From NCBI GenBank assembly GCA_024349245.1, contig JALDNG010002934.1:1-64000 (forward strand): DNA of 64,000 bases, read 5' to 3'. The position numbers and the translations under genes are program-made. This document shows positions 1-10,786 of the stretch, piece by piece. This DNA is from Neodontobutis hainanensis. Taxonomy: Eukaryota > Chordata > Actinopteri > Gobiiformes > Odontobutidae. Each line of letters begins with the position of its first letter. The first letter of the stretch is position 1. The notes under the pieces were generated by a model. That model was not told the DNA's origin, searched no databases, and worked only from the letters and a program-made list of their open reading frames with translations.

Positions 1-340
1 TACAGGGGCACCTGGAGAATGCGGACCCCACCCGAAAATTCTCAGTGTGTCCTCCAGAATTTTCCGAGTCAGTCGCTTCCTGGGATTCATGGCAGTGGGC
101 CAAATGGACTTGGGGAGTTTTAGGTTTATTAACCAAACTGTTAAGATGAGGGAGTGGCTTAAAAGTCTTCTGCAGGCCAAAATTTCTGACCCAACAGTAC
201 ACACTATTAAAAAAAAAAAAAAAAGAGGTGCCGGCCTAGCAGCTACTCGTCCTCCAGCCCGCTGTCCCCTCGTCCCCAGTTCCCCAGCCCCGTTCTCCCA
301 GCCCTCATCCTCCTCGTCACCCCCGCCAGCCCTTCGGTAA
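1..340 (+). pseudogene. Recombinase-like gene fragment (copy A)
   Basis: The frame from about 47 reads SSRIFRVSRFLGFMAVGQ and continues through REWLKSLLQAKISDPTV, matching copies C and E closely. Directly after DPTV it meets an A-run and jumps to the Ser/Pro-rich segment that ends the gene in the other copies, so the part holding 'TPPPACRLSKIVMVGLQREI' and 'VLSNM' is deleted here. The lysine run is simply the A-tract translated. It is a remnant, not a working gene. The assignment as tyrosine-recombinase-like is inferred from copies D and E. Confidence 0.55.
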
Positions 341-1161
341 GCTCCACTTCGTGTGTAGGCATGTTCACCGACTTGTTGCATTTTACATTCTATGCAGGAG
401 AAAGCGACAAAACTAAAAGTTCTTCTTAAATATTGCAGACATTAAAAAAGTTAAAACTAAAAATCTCGGCAGCCAGAAGGAGGCTCCAATTTCTTTATTA
501 TGTTTACCAGTTGTTTTTTGTGTTAAATTTTATGTCATATTTCACAAATGTTAAATAAACGGTCTAATATTTATTTTTATAAATATCTAAAGATCTGAGA
601 AACTTTTTCTTTTGGATTAAAAAAAATAAATAAAATTTCTGATCTTTTGGAAACTCTGCACCCCGTTAGAGGGCCCAAGGATGAATACAGGAGCCCAGGT
701 TTAGTGGCCCTAACCCTTTAGATGGCCCAGATACGACAACCCCACAATAGAGTTAAAATAAAATAGTGTGTTCGTGGACAGTGGAATTTAGGGGAATTGG
801 TGCAAAAGATTCGTGTTGCCCTGAGTGCAGTCAGTCATTATAAACATTGGCACTTTAATTAGTATGCCCACATTGATTATGAGTCTATTAAATACAGTGC
901 AAATGGTTGATCCCACATCAGGCTTATTCAATGTTTTGATAGTGTGTCTGTGGACAGGGTGTTTTGTACATCTGTTTAAAATTATTGTAATAAAGGACAT
1001 TTTGCTGGTGTCAGCAAGGCCCCTTTGAGTAGGGCAAATTAAGTCCCATCTCAAAAGTCCACAGACAGTTTTATTACAGTAAATAAATATAAAGTGGGAT
1101 CTCTGTAACTCGGCCCTTAAAAGGGTTGGGGCCACCAAGCCTGGGCTTGTGTAGTCATCGC

Positions 1162-1863
1162 TGTCAAGTTCTGTGTGTTTTTAACTGACTACAGCTCTGC
1201 CCAAACTTGAAAACGGCTTTATCTCTGATGAATCTAAAGGACAACTCAAAACTGGTCTTTCTTTTCTCTTTTATTTTTTTGTAAAGATGATCGGGTGGAA
1301 CAGAATAGGTTGATAACCTTTAAAATACACAAACCAAAGCAGAAATTAGTTGCAAATAAATCACCAATAACTCAATAACACTTCCTCAAATAATAAATGT
1401 CAAACCAAGCAGTCATTTAAATTAACCTATGGTCCCTAATTAAAAACTTATATAATTTAAACAATACACATGCTTAGAGTAATGTTCACATAAAGTATTC
1501 ACTATTTGATTTAAATTGGACATTACAACCAGGCAAACAAAATCATACAAAAGCCTTAACTCAACACAAACACAATCCACTTTTGTCCTACCAGTTGCGT
1601 CCTTGGATAATCAGGAGCTGTGGTCAGTTTCTTTTTCCTCAGGAACAAGTGAGACGGCCAACTGAGCTTTTACCAAACATTTTTACTGCCATGCACTCTG
1701 TGTGCGCGCGCTGGTAATTATGGTCCCAAGAGCACTTCCTGGAAGTTGGTTCCATAACCTTTTTGATGCGTGGTTGCCCCCTGCAGTTTGGGAGTCCTCT
1801 TAGTAATCTGAGTGAAAATAGGCTGAGTGCTCAGGACAACTTGTAACTTGAATTGACATAACA
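1162..1863. mobile_element. Solo LTR, 702 bp, present only in copy A
   Basis: It begins TGTCAAGTT and ends GACATAACA, and is flanked on both sides by ATCGC (1157-1161 and 1864-1868), a 5-bp target duplication. Copy B reads straight through the site ('gtagtcatcgcaaagc' on its reverse strand), giving an empty-site comparison inside the same window. The insertion is therefore younger than the A/B duplication. No coding sequence is present; strand is not determined. Confidence 0.8.
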
Positions 1864-1899
1864 ATCGCAAAACTCTTACAGGCTGCCGAGTTTCAAAAA

Positions 1900-3600
1900 G
1901 TTCAGAGAAACTGGGCCCTTACGGTTTTTTTTCAGACCAAAAAAAAAAAAAAAAAAAAAAATTTTTAATTTTGCACGTTGGCGCCACTGGCCCCCCAGAA
2001 CGACCTAGCAAAAAAATGTGAAAAAAATGTCAGCCTCCAAAAGACAAAGCCTATAACCACTTAATGTTGTAGCCTTGCCAAACCCTTCCACGCACTGCGA
2101 CGAGAAAAAGGAGTCCACTCAAGTCGATCGGACCTTTCTAAGCGCTGTCTGTGAACACACTACACACAGTGCATTAAAATAATTGTAGTGTGGGACTGAG
2201 GACTCAAATGCTCAAAAGGACAGTGACGGTAAGTGTTTCTTTATTAAAGTAACTAGACAGTGACATGAACAGAAAGCTGGATAGGTGATCTGAGAACTGT
2301 AGGCAACCCGGGGACTAGAACCAAGTCGAGCGCTGAGCCGGAACTGGAACTGAGTCAAGGACTGAGTCCGTGCTGTAGAGCTGTGCTGATGGCTGAAGTT
2401 ACACTGGCTATTGGCACTAGAACCAAGCCTGAGAGCTGGAGTTGAGCCGTAGAGCTGCGGCAAGACCTGGAGCCGAGCCGGTGACTGGGACCAAACCGGG
2501 GAGCTGGCCTGAGGGCTGAGAGCTGAGAGCCGGAGTTTGGCCGTAGGTTGTAGTTGAGCCAGTGACTGGCTCTAAGCTGGCCCTGAGCCCAGCCCTAAGG
2601 ACTAGGCCATTCACACAATGTCTGCTGAACAATCTGGCAGAGAAGAGGTGGACAGGAGAGGTTTAAATACCTCACTGATGGCAATAGGCTGCAGGTGTTT
2701 GGAACAGGTGGCAGTGATGAGATGAAGGAGAGAGAAGGAAAGTGGAGCGGATCCCTGAGAGAGACGGAGTGGATCTGACAATAATGGCCTATTGGGAGTT
2801 TTCTACAAAGGTCCCAGGAGCCCCAAAATTTGCACGCTGGCTCCAGGGGCCACCCAGAATGACATATCAAAGGCGGTTGGCTCTAGAGTGAAGGGAAGAA
2901 AAATGATGACTCAAGATATCTCTCCTTTTTGAGCCTTTAGCGAATACCCTTTATGACCTTTTGACCCCTTAACAATGTTGTAGCCTCTCCAAACTTCACC
3001 ACTCGCTTCCACGCACTGTACTGAGAAAAAGGAGACCACTCCCGAGTCGATTGGACCTTTCTAAGCGCTGTCCGTGAACACACTACACACAATGCTATGA
3101 AATAATGGCCTATTGGGAGTTTTCTACAAAGGTCCCAGGGGCCTTCAGGGGCCACCCAGAATGACATATCGAAGGTGGCTGGCTCTAGAGCGAAGGGAAT
3201 TTTTTTTTTCAAAAAAGCCTCTGAAACGCATTGACACAGAGGGCCCTCTAAATTTTATGAACAGTCTGGATGTAAACTGGTTCAGGGGTACTAGACTTTT
3301 GCGCTTCAGAGTCCTACTTCAGGGGCCCCTAGAAAGTACTGGTCACAAATTTCAAAATCCCTAGACCTTCCGTCTCTGAACGGGAGACGTCCCACTTCAC
3401 ACTTATTCGCGTAGCATTTTTGTGGACAACGTTGGCTCTTTTGCCAAATAAGTCCCTTAACGATGTTGACGCCTCTCCAAACTTTAACACACAGTTCCAC
3501 GTACTGTGACGAAAAAGGAATCCACTCACAAGTCAATCGGACCATTCTGAGTGCCGTCCGTAAAACCCACTATACAGTATACATTAAAATAATGAGCAAC
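1900..3600 (+). repeat. Diverged tandem units of composite element (copy A)
   Basis: Three to four units repeat the order: 'cctattgggagttttctac', 'aggggccacccagaatgaca', 'ttccacgcactg', 'gtccgtgaacacactacac'. The closing block recurs near 2100-2180, 3020-3100 and 3490-3590. Units differ by indels and by local A- or T-runs. The same units occur inverted in copy B and again in D and E. No open frame is conserved between units, so I read them as non-coding subrepeats. Confidence 0.7.
2184..2780 (-). mobile_element. Gypsy-type solo LTR shared by copies A, B, D, E
   Basis: Flanked by ATAAT on both sides (2179-2183 and 2781-2785). Read on the minus strand it starts TGTCAGATCC, holds a TATA-like 'gtatttaaacc' and a later AATAAA, and ends CCCACACTACA. 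Its middle (about 2290-2620) is a degenerate minisatellite built on a 'ggctcagctccag'-like motif. Copies B, D and E carry the same LTR at the same site, so it was already in place before the host element multiplied. Confidence 0.85.
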
Positions 3601-3668
3601 TTGGATTTTTTCAGAAAGGTCTATTGTGGTCCAAAATCGGTGTCCAGGAACCCACTATTCCCGGAGAA

Positions 3669-3896
3669 ATCGTGTTTTGGGGTCAAAAAGAGGGGGGAAT
3701 CGCATAGTGTCCGAATCCGCATTAACTTAGGCATAGACTTCCGGTTATGGCGGCCATGTAAGAAGACGTGTTTTTCGCTGCTCTGCTGCTAAGTTTGCAA
3801 AAAAAGCTCTCCTGCTCACTTCTAGTCTCAAATAGAGTATTTTGAGGTGTGATGCCTATCTCGGTAAAGTCGCAAAAGGGGAAAGGTGGGACAACC
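3669..3896 (+). mobile_element. L1-type LINE, 5' end fragment (in copy A)
   Basis: Sequence after 'cactattcccggag' matches the 5' end of the L1 at 42.95-46.13 kb, including 'cttccggttatggcggccat' and the segment leading to a short start frame MP(I/S)SVKSQKGK. It stops at 3896, where an LTR begins. In copies B and D the same breakpoint continues instead into an older LINE 3' tail, so the L1 was inserted at this exact position. Confidence 0.7.
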
Positions 3897-4259
3897 TGTT
3901 ATAGGAATATTTTATATCCATATATTTAACCAGAGAGACACGGAGACCGATTATAATTTAACAAGCAATGGCCAAGTTTTAATCCTTGCAAGGAGAAGCA
4001 AAGCAGCACAATATTACAGCAGAGGTTTGCTTAAAGATGTAAACATAACATTGCATTATATACAACACAGTGACGTCCTTGGTGAGAGGCGTTCACAATG
4101 GTCCAGGAGCAGAAGTCCGTGACAAGCCATGTCTCAGTCTTGTTATGTCTACTTTCATGCCTGGATTAGCACGAAGGACATGACATGAATTTGACATGAC
4201 CTGAAGAGAACTACAAGCCCCCAGTAACTCTAAACATAAGAATTAAAATTCTTATAATA
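3897..4259 (-). mobile_element. Retroviral 3' LTR (family 'TGTTAT')
   Basis: Matches the well-bounded solo LTR at 32000-32355 and the truncated copy at 34814-35019: starts 'tgttataggaatat', contains 'ggttttaatccttgcaagg' and 'gatgtaaacataacat', ends 'cttataata'. On its right lies a pyrimidine run ('ttccccctcttt', 4260-4271), which on the minus strand is a purine-rich polypurine tract. This makes it a 3' LTR with a piece of internal sequence rather than a solo LTR. Confidence 0.75.
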
Positions 4260-4698
4260 TTCCCCCTCTTTATGCTGATAACAATTAGCATAAACAATCT
4301 ACTAGCTTGAGTGTGAGTTGTTTACTTTTGACAAAGCGAAAACCCAGCAGAGCATCTGACCTAGCCTAAGTACACTTGACCATTTGACCTAACGCTGGGA
4401 AAAAGTCTTTGTCCACCCCTTGCCCCAAGGCGGCGTCAACACACAAACATCAAGCATTAACTTTATGTAATCATTTCAACTGAATCTCAAACACATTTCA
4501 AATCAAAGACAAAATGATTATACAGGATATGTTCACAATCATTCAAAATCCAATTCGTACAAGTCCATAAATCAAAACACAGTGTCACTCCAAAATAAAG
4601 TAGAAAAATATGCCAGAGTTTAAGCCCATCGGACTCAAGCTCTCGGCCTGTCCATTACTGTCCCTGTAACGAAAAGAAAAACACATGGAGTGAGATAA
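4260..4698 (-). mobile_element. Retroviral internal 3' fragment
   Basis: Non-coding sequence adjacent to the polypurine tract. It resembles two parts of the provirus at 12.25-25.89 kb: the 'gacctaacgctgggaaaa' block matches 12810-12830, and the 'ccagagtttaag' block followed by 'taacgaaaagaaa' matches 17870-17960. No env reading frame survives. The body of this provirus was lost when the LINE-tail foldback at 4699 joined it. Confidence 0.55.
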
Positions 4699-5127
4699 TA
4701 ATCAGAAATACTTTATTGATCTTTATTGATATCGATAACCTTTGTTATTTACATGGACCCTGTACTGTAGTGCAACGTAATACTTCACATTCTGTGCAAT
4801 ATTATCTGTTTTAATATTCAGGGTAATATAGTTTGCTGCAGTTCTGCTTCTATTTATTTACTAGTACTGTTCATCACAATCAATTCAATTCTGTTAATAC
4901 AGTAATGTAAATCTTGTAGGCTGCATATCCATGGTCCTTTATAACTCTTATTTATATTTTATAGCATATATTTATACTTTTTACATGTATATAGGCTACT
5001 TGTTTATTTACCAACTTATATTATTATTTATATTTCTTTAAATGTCTTGATGTGCACATCAACTGTGACACAACAATTGTCTCCTGGGTTATCGATATCA
5101 ATAAAGATCAATAAAGTATTTCTGATT
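4699..5127. repeat. Foldback unit with perfect 42-bp inverted ends
   Basis: Positions 4699-4740 (starting 'taatcagaaatactttattg') are an exact reverse complement of 5086-5127. The right end resembles the usual LINE 3' tail 'gatcaataaagtatttctga', and the interior looks like LINE 3' untranslated sequence, AT-rich with no open frame. TA lies just inside each outer end. It could be a MITE-like foldback or a LINE tail duplicated in inverse orientation; the sequence alone does not decide. Confidence 0.7.
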
Positions 5128-5264
5128 ATGATTTTAAGATAGTCTATAGTAGTGTGACTTAGCTTAACTCGTGGCCACGACTTAGTTACATATATTTTTT
5201 TTTTGAGATAGTGAGACCAGAGGGGATCCGTAGAAAACAAAAAGAAATCCAGACACTTCTTCCT

Positions 5265-5395
5265 GCTTTTCTGGGGGAATATCGAGGCGTTCCTATGCCA
5301 GCCAAGAGACATAGTCCCTCCAGCGTGTCCTAAGTCTTCTCCGGGGTCTCCTCCCAGTGGGACATGCCCGGAACACCTCCGGGAATAGTGGGTTC
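5265..5395 (-). pseudogene. Old LINE reverse-transcriptase C-terminal tail (copy B)
   Basis: On the minus strand, allowing a stop or frame change, it reads the common fish LINE ending with elements such as TGRRPRGRLRTRW, DYVSRLA and ERLGIPPE. This is the extreme C-terminus of a non-LTR retrotransposon polyprotein, with no catalytic part present. An identical fragment, oppositely placed, sits at 35235-35395 in copy D, so it belongs to the composite element rather than being an independent insertion here. Confidence 0.6.
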
Positions 5396-6247
5396 CTCGA
5401 CACCGATTTTGGACCACAATGGACATTCTGAAAAAAAATCTAATAGCCCATTATTTCAATGTATATTGTGTAGTGTGTTCACGGACGGCGCTTTGGAAGG
5501 TCCGATCAACTCGAGCAGACTCATTTTGATCATCACAGTTCGTAGGCGGGTGGTAAAATTTGTAGAAGCTACGATGTTGTTAAGGGTAAAAAGGTCAAAA
5601 AAAAGGTATGTGCTAAAGGACAATAGGAGTGATTTCTTTTGAGTCATCATTTTTCTTCCCTTCGCTCTAGAGCCAGCCGCTTTCGATATGTTGTTCTGGG
5701 TGGCCCCAGGAGCTAGTGTGCAAAATTTGGGGCCCCTGGGACCTTTGTAGAAAACTCCCAATAGCCCCTTATTTCAATGTATTTGGTGTAGTGTGTTTAT
5801 GGACGGCACTGAGAATGGTCCGATCTACTCGTGAGTGGATTCCTTTTTCTCGTCACAGTACATGGAAGCGTGCAGAGGCTTCAAAATCGTTAAGGGGCTT
5901 AATTGGCAAAAGAGCTAACGTCGTCTGCGAAAATGCTACGCGAATAAGTGTGAAGTTGGACGTCTCCCGTTTAGAGACGGAAGGTCTAGGGATCTTGAAA
6001 TTTGCAACCAGTACTTTCTAGGGACATCTGAAGTAGGACTCTGAAGCGCAAAAGTCTAGGACCCCCTGAACCAGTTTGCATCCAGACTGTTTATAAAATT
6101 TAGAGGGCCCTCTGTGTCAATGCGTTTCAGAGACTTTTTGAAAAAAAAATTCCCTTCGCTCTAGAGCCAGCCGCCTTCAATATGTCATTCTGGGTGGCCC
6201 CTGAAGGCCCCTGGGACCTTTGTAGAAAACTCCCAATAGGCCATTAT

Positions 6248-6822
6248 TGTCAGATCCACTCCGTCTCTCTGAGGGATCTGCTCCACTTTCCTTCTCTCTC
6301 CTTCATCTCATCACTGCCACCTGTTCCAAACACCTGCAGCCTATTGCCATCAGTGAGGTATTTAAACCTCTCCTGTCCACTTCTTCTCTGCCAGATTGGG
6401 CAGCAGACATGGTGTGAATGGCCTAGTCCTGGGCTCAGGACCAGCTTAGAGCCAGTCACTGGCTCGACTACAACCTACGGTTAAACTCCAGCCCTCAGCC
6501 CAGCTCCCCGGTTTGGTCCCAGTCACCGGCTCGGCTCCAGGTCTCGCCGCAGCTCTACGGCTCAACTCCAGCTCTCAGGCTTGGTTCTAGTGCCAACAGC
6601 CTGTGTAACTTCAGCCATCAGCACAGCTCTACAGCACGGACTCAGTCCTTGGCTCAGTTCCAGTTCCCGGCTCAGCGCTTCGGCTTGGGTCTAGTCCCCG
6701 GGTTACCTACAGTTCTCAGATCACCTATCCAGCTTCCTGTTCATGTCACTGTCTAGTTACTTTAATAAAGAAACACTTACCGTCACTGTCCTTTTGAGCA
6801 TTTGAGTCCTCAGTCCCACACT
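6248..6822 (+). mobile_element. Gypsy-type solo LTR in copy B
   Basis: Same LTR as at 2184-2780 and in the same site, with ATTAT at 6243-6247 and 6823-6827. It has a TATA-like 'gtatttaaacc', the GGCTC-rich minisatellite (about 6420-6720) and AATAAA near 6750. The last three bases of the consensus end (ACA) are missing before the target repeat. Confidence 0.85.
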
Positions 6823-7979
6823 ATTATTTCAATGCACTGTGTGTAGTGTGTTCACGGACAGCGCTTAGAAAGGTCCGATTGACTTGAGTGGACTCCTTTT
6901 TCTCGTCAGTGCGTGGAAGGGGTTGGTGAAGTTTGGCGAGGCTACAACATTAAGTGGTCAAATAATTTTCAGGGTCAATGGGTCAGGTCCCGTTATAGGC
7001 TGTGTCTTTTGGAGGCTGACATTTTTTCACATTTTTTGCTAGGTCGTTCTGGGGGGCCAGCGGCGCCAACGTGCAAAGTTTAAAAATTTTTTTTGGTCCA
7101 ATTAAAAACCGTAAGGGCCCAGTTTCTCTGAACTTTTTGAAACTCGGCATCCATCAAGAGGGCTTTGCGATGACTACAGAAGCCCAGACTTGGTGGCCCC
7201 AACCCTTTTAAGGGCCGAGTTACAGAGATCCCACTTTATATTTATTTACTGTAATAAAACTGTCTGTGGACTTTTGAGATGGGACTTAATTTGCCCTACT
7301 CAAAGGGGCCTTACTGACACCAACAAAATGGCTTTTATTACAATAATTTTAAACAGATGTACAAAACACCCTGTCCACAGACACACTATCAAAACATTGA
7401 ATAAGCCTGATGTGGGATCAACCATTTGCACTGTATTGACTGGACACATAATCAGTGTGGGCATACTAATTAAAGTGCCAATGTTTATAATGACTGACTG
7501 CACTCAGTAGGGCAACCCCAATATTTTGCACCAAGTCCCCTTAAATTCCACTGTCCACGAACACACTATTTTATTTTAACTCTATTGTGGGGTTGTTGTC
7601 TCTGGGCCATCTAAAGGGTTAGGGCCACTAAACCTGGGCTCCTGTATTCATCCTTGGGCCCTCTAACGGGTGCAGAGTTTCCAAAAGATCAGAATTTTTT
7701 TTTTTTTTTTTTTTTTTAATCCCAAAGAAAAAGTTTCTTGGATCTTTATAGATATTTATAAAACAAAATATTATACCTTTTTATTTAACTTTTGTGAAAT
7801 ATGACATAAAAATTAACACAAAAAAACAACAACTGGTAAACATAACAAAGCAATTGGAGACTCCTGGCTGCTGGCATTTTTAGTTTTAACTTTTTAATGT
7901 CTGGAATATTTAAGGGGAACTTTTTGTTTTGTCCTGCATAGAATGTAAAATGCAAAGAGTCGGTGAACATGCCTACACA

Positions 7980-8650
7980 TCACACAAACACACGAGAAGT
8001 GGAGCTTACTGAAGGGCTGGCGGGGGGTGACGAGGAGGATGAGGGCTGGGAGAACGGGGGCTGGTGGAACTGGGGACGAGGGGACAGTGGGCTGGAGGAC
8101 GAGTAGCTGCTAGGCCGGCACCTCTTCCTTGTCTTTTCCGAGGTCTTCGGACGAGCCCGGGGTGGCTTTGTCACCCTCAGAGGGCCAAGAGAGACGGAAA
8201 CAAAACCACTCGCATTTATCAGATAACGGCCATCGTTCGCACTGTGCTTGGCCTGCTCCACCTCGTTGGTCAACATGTTTGAACCTCCATCTCGCAAGAG
8301 GTCCGGTCTGTTTCTGTCTTCTCGTAGTTGGTCTGTGTGAAAAGAGGGAGAAGCGTTAAGTGGGCTTTGCCTGGGCGAGAGGCACAATTTGGAGTGGCGC
8401 AAGGAGGCAAAAACTTGCCTAATATTCCCAGGATGGCCAACCTGACGGCGGACAAACATTTTCTTAGCGTGGCCTTAGGGATAAGGCGACCCTCCTTTGC
8501 CAGTTTAACTTTGACCTCATGTACGACCACACTCCGCCGCACCGACCGTATGAGAGATTTGATCTCTCGCTGGAGACCAACCATAACAATCTTAGATAAA
8601 CGGCAGGCGGGCGGCGGAGTCTGGGCCATGTAGTTTATAAACTGGGACAC
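7980..8650 (-). pseudogene. Recombinase-like gene fragment (copy B)
   Basis: From 8650 leftwards the minus strand encodes FINYMAQTPPPACRLSKIVM, then an Arg/Lys-rich helix-forming region (LIRSVRRSVVVHEVKVKLAK), KATLRKC, and, after frame changes, NEVEQAKHSAN and a Ser/Pro-rich tail. The order agrees with copies D and E. I infer a tyrosine-recombinase-like protein of the kind carried by fish Crypton-like elements; the His-x-x-Arg and Tyr part of such an enzyme is not visible. Frameshifts make it a pseudogene. L2 sequence replaces the upstream part. Confidence 0.55.
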
Positions 8651-8674
8651 ATTTTTTTTAATAGTGGTTTACTG

Positions 8675-10786
8675 TAAAGACAAGAAGTGTCCCTTCCACA
8701 CACTCATCTCCCTGGTACACTCCTGAGCTCCGTATCTTAAAGGCCACTGGTAGACGGCTTGAGCGCTACTATAGGAAAACTGGCCTGACTGTTCACCGTT
8801 TGGCATTCATCGAGCATATCAAGATTTATAAAATGGCCCTGAATTTGGCTCGTTCCAATTTTGTATCTGCTACAATTAATAAATCAAGCAACAGGCCAAA
8901 AGCATTATTTAACACAATAAATAAACTCGCCAAACCTCCATCTCATGTTGCTCTAGCTTCTGATGAACTTAGCACTTCATTCTTGGCTCACATGCTAGAA
9001 AAATCAGATCCTGTAAACCAGTGCCTCTTTCATGATCCCACTAATATTAGTTACCTGCCGAATCAACCTGGTCAATCCCTGCCTTCTTTCTCTCCGTCTA
9101 CTCCTTCTTCTGTCTCTGAGTTAATCTTGAAGTCCAACCCTTCATCTTGTCATCTTGACCCTGCTCATACTACTATACTGAAACTTTGCCATTCAGTTAT
9201 TTCTGCACCTATCTCACTTCATCAATGCATCTCTTTTCTCTGCTTCATTTCCCCTGTCACTCAAAACTGCAGCTGTTACCCCTGTCCTCAAGAAACCCAA
9301 CCTTGATCCCTCAGTCTTATCTAATTATCGTCCCATTTCAAATCTCCCCTTCATAGCTAAACTACTGGAAAGCACTGCTGCCTCCCAGCTCCAGTCTTTT
9401 TTAGTTGAAAATAATCTCTTTGATCCTTTTCAATCTGGTTTTCGCCCTTTGCATAGTACTGAAACTGCACTAGTCAAGGTAACGAATGATCTGCTTCTTG
9501 CTGGTGACTCTGGTTCTCTGTCTATGCTTCTGTTGCTCGACTTCAGCTCTGCCTTCGACACCGTCTCCCATCAACTACTCATTTCGCGCCTTTCGGATGT
9601 GGGTATTTCTGGTGCTGCTCTTTCCTGTTTCTCCTCTTATCTCTCTGACAGACGGTTTTATATTTCACTTAAGAATTTTCACTCACCCAATGTTCCCCTG
9701 AAGCAAGGTGTTCCTCAGGGATCCGTTCTTGGGCCATTATTTATAAAATACTTCTTGGTCAGATCCTCCGCCATCATGGTTTTAATTATCATTTTTACGC
9801 TGACGACATTCAATTATATAGTACCTGTACATCAACTTTATCTCTCACAACTGACAAAATCTCTGCTTGTGTGCATGAAATAAAAGACTGGCTTCATTCA
9901 AATTTTCTAAAACTTAACATGGACAAAACCTGAGATTATTTTCACTGGACCTTCATCACTCACTAATAAAATTTCTACTAACTTCACCTGTGCGATTGCT
10001 GGCTCTTTCATCAAACCATCTGGTACTGTTAAAAATCTTGGTGTAATTTTTGATTCCTCTTTATCTTTCCAAGCTCACATTAATTCCACTAAATTGGCAT
10101 TCTTTCATCTATGTCGTATTGCTGAGCTCCGTCCCTTTATCAACATCTCAGATGCTAAAACTGTTATCCATGCATTTGTCACCTCACGTCTTGATTACTG
10201 CAATGCACTTTTCATTGGCCTACCAGCTAGCTCTATTTCCAAATTACAATACATTCAAAACTCTGCTGCTAGACTACTCACACACACCAAGCGTTCTGCA
10301 CATATCTCCCCAATTCTGCATGATCTTCACTGGCTTTCCGTGGTTCACCGTATTAAATACAAAATTCTCCTACTCGCTTTTAAGTCTCTGCACAACCTTG
10401 CTCCCCTACCGCTGTAACCTGCTTCTCCCCTACACCCCTACACGCTCTTTCGATCCACTGATTCCAGCCTTCTCGTTGTCTCTCGGCATCGCCTTGCTTC
10501 AATGGGGGCAGATCATTTAGTGTTGTTGCGCCCGAAATGTGGAACTCTCTCCCCCTATCACGCCGTCAGGTTAACACTATCTCTGAATTCAAATCCATGC
10601 TCAAAACACACCTATTTTCTGAATGTTACAGTTCTTAGTGTTTTTTTTTTTTTTTTTTTAACTGTATTTGCACTCTCATTTGCCTATTGTTGTTCCGTCT
10701 GCTCTCTTTGTCAATTGTCCTTATTGTTTGTTTATTGTAAAGCGTCCTTGAGCTCTGGAAAGGCGCTATATAAATAACAATTATTA
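8675..10786 (+). mobile_element. L2-type LINE, 5'-truncated
   Basis: Non-LTR retrotransposon reverse transcriptase in broken frames. Readable parts are the pre-RT segment (8800-9306), AAVTPVLKKPNLDPS and NYRPISNLPFIAKLLE (about 9270-9370), LLLDFSSAFDTVSHQLL (about 9530) and LKQGVPQGSVLGPL (about 9700). The Y-x-DD region is damaged and stops accumulate after about 9900. It ends with 'ggaaaggcgctatataaata' followed by a short ATT tail, the usual L2/UnaL2 3' end. The endonuclease domain is missing, as in most 5'-truncated copies. Confidence 0.85.

Larger units (their letters stand above)
1..3668 (+). mobile_element. Composite element, copy A
   Basis: The window opens inside this copy, so its left end is missing. 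Order: part of a recombinase-like gene, a short T/A-rich non-coding stretch, then diverged tandem units of roughly 330-480 bp. The same order recurs inverted at 5.4-8.65 kb and in copies D and E. A 702-bp LTR (1162-1863) and a 597-bp LTR (2184-2780) are nested in it. Apart from the recombinase fragment I see no gene; the reading frames at 788-1138 and 825-1028 recur in other copies but show no domain. The right end is taken where L1 sequence begins. The class is not settled: no terminal repeats or target duplication can be seen for the whole unit. Confidence 0.65.
5128..8660 (-). mobile_element. Composite element, copy B (inverted relative to A)
   Basis: Reverse-complement counterpart of copy A: recombinase fragment at the right, then A/T-rich spacer, then tandem units to the left. 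The block at 7190-7690 matches 670-1140 almost base for base. Differences from A: no 702-bp LTR, a fuller recombinase fragment, and at its inner end (about 5265-5395) an intact LINE 3' tail where A has L1 sequence. It is cut on the right by an L2 LINE near 8.68 kb. About 5128-5265 is AT-rich with nothing recognised. Confidence 0.65.

Noticed and set aside
788..1138. Repeated reading frame in copies A and B
   Set aside because: It recurs because the DNA recurs. Both strands have similar-length frames, copy E is shortened, and there is no domain or codon signal.
2212..2632. Ser/Leu-rich frames over the GGCTC minisatellite
   Set aside because: Frames follow the minisatellite period within an LTR; the copy at 34273-34625 deletes the region.
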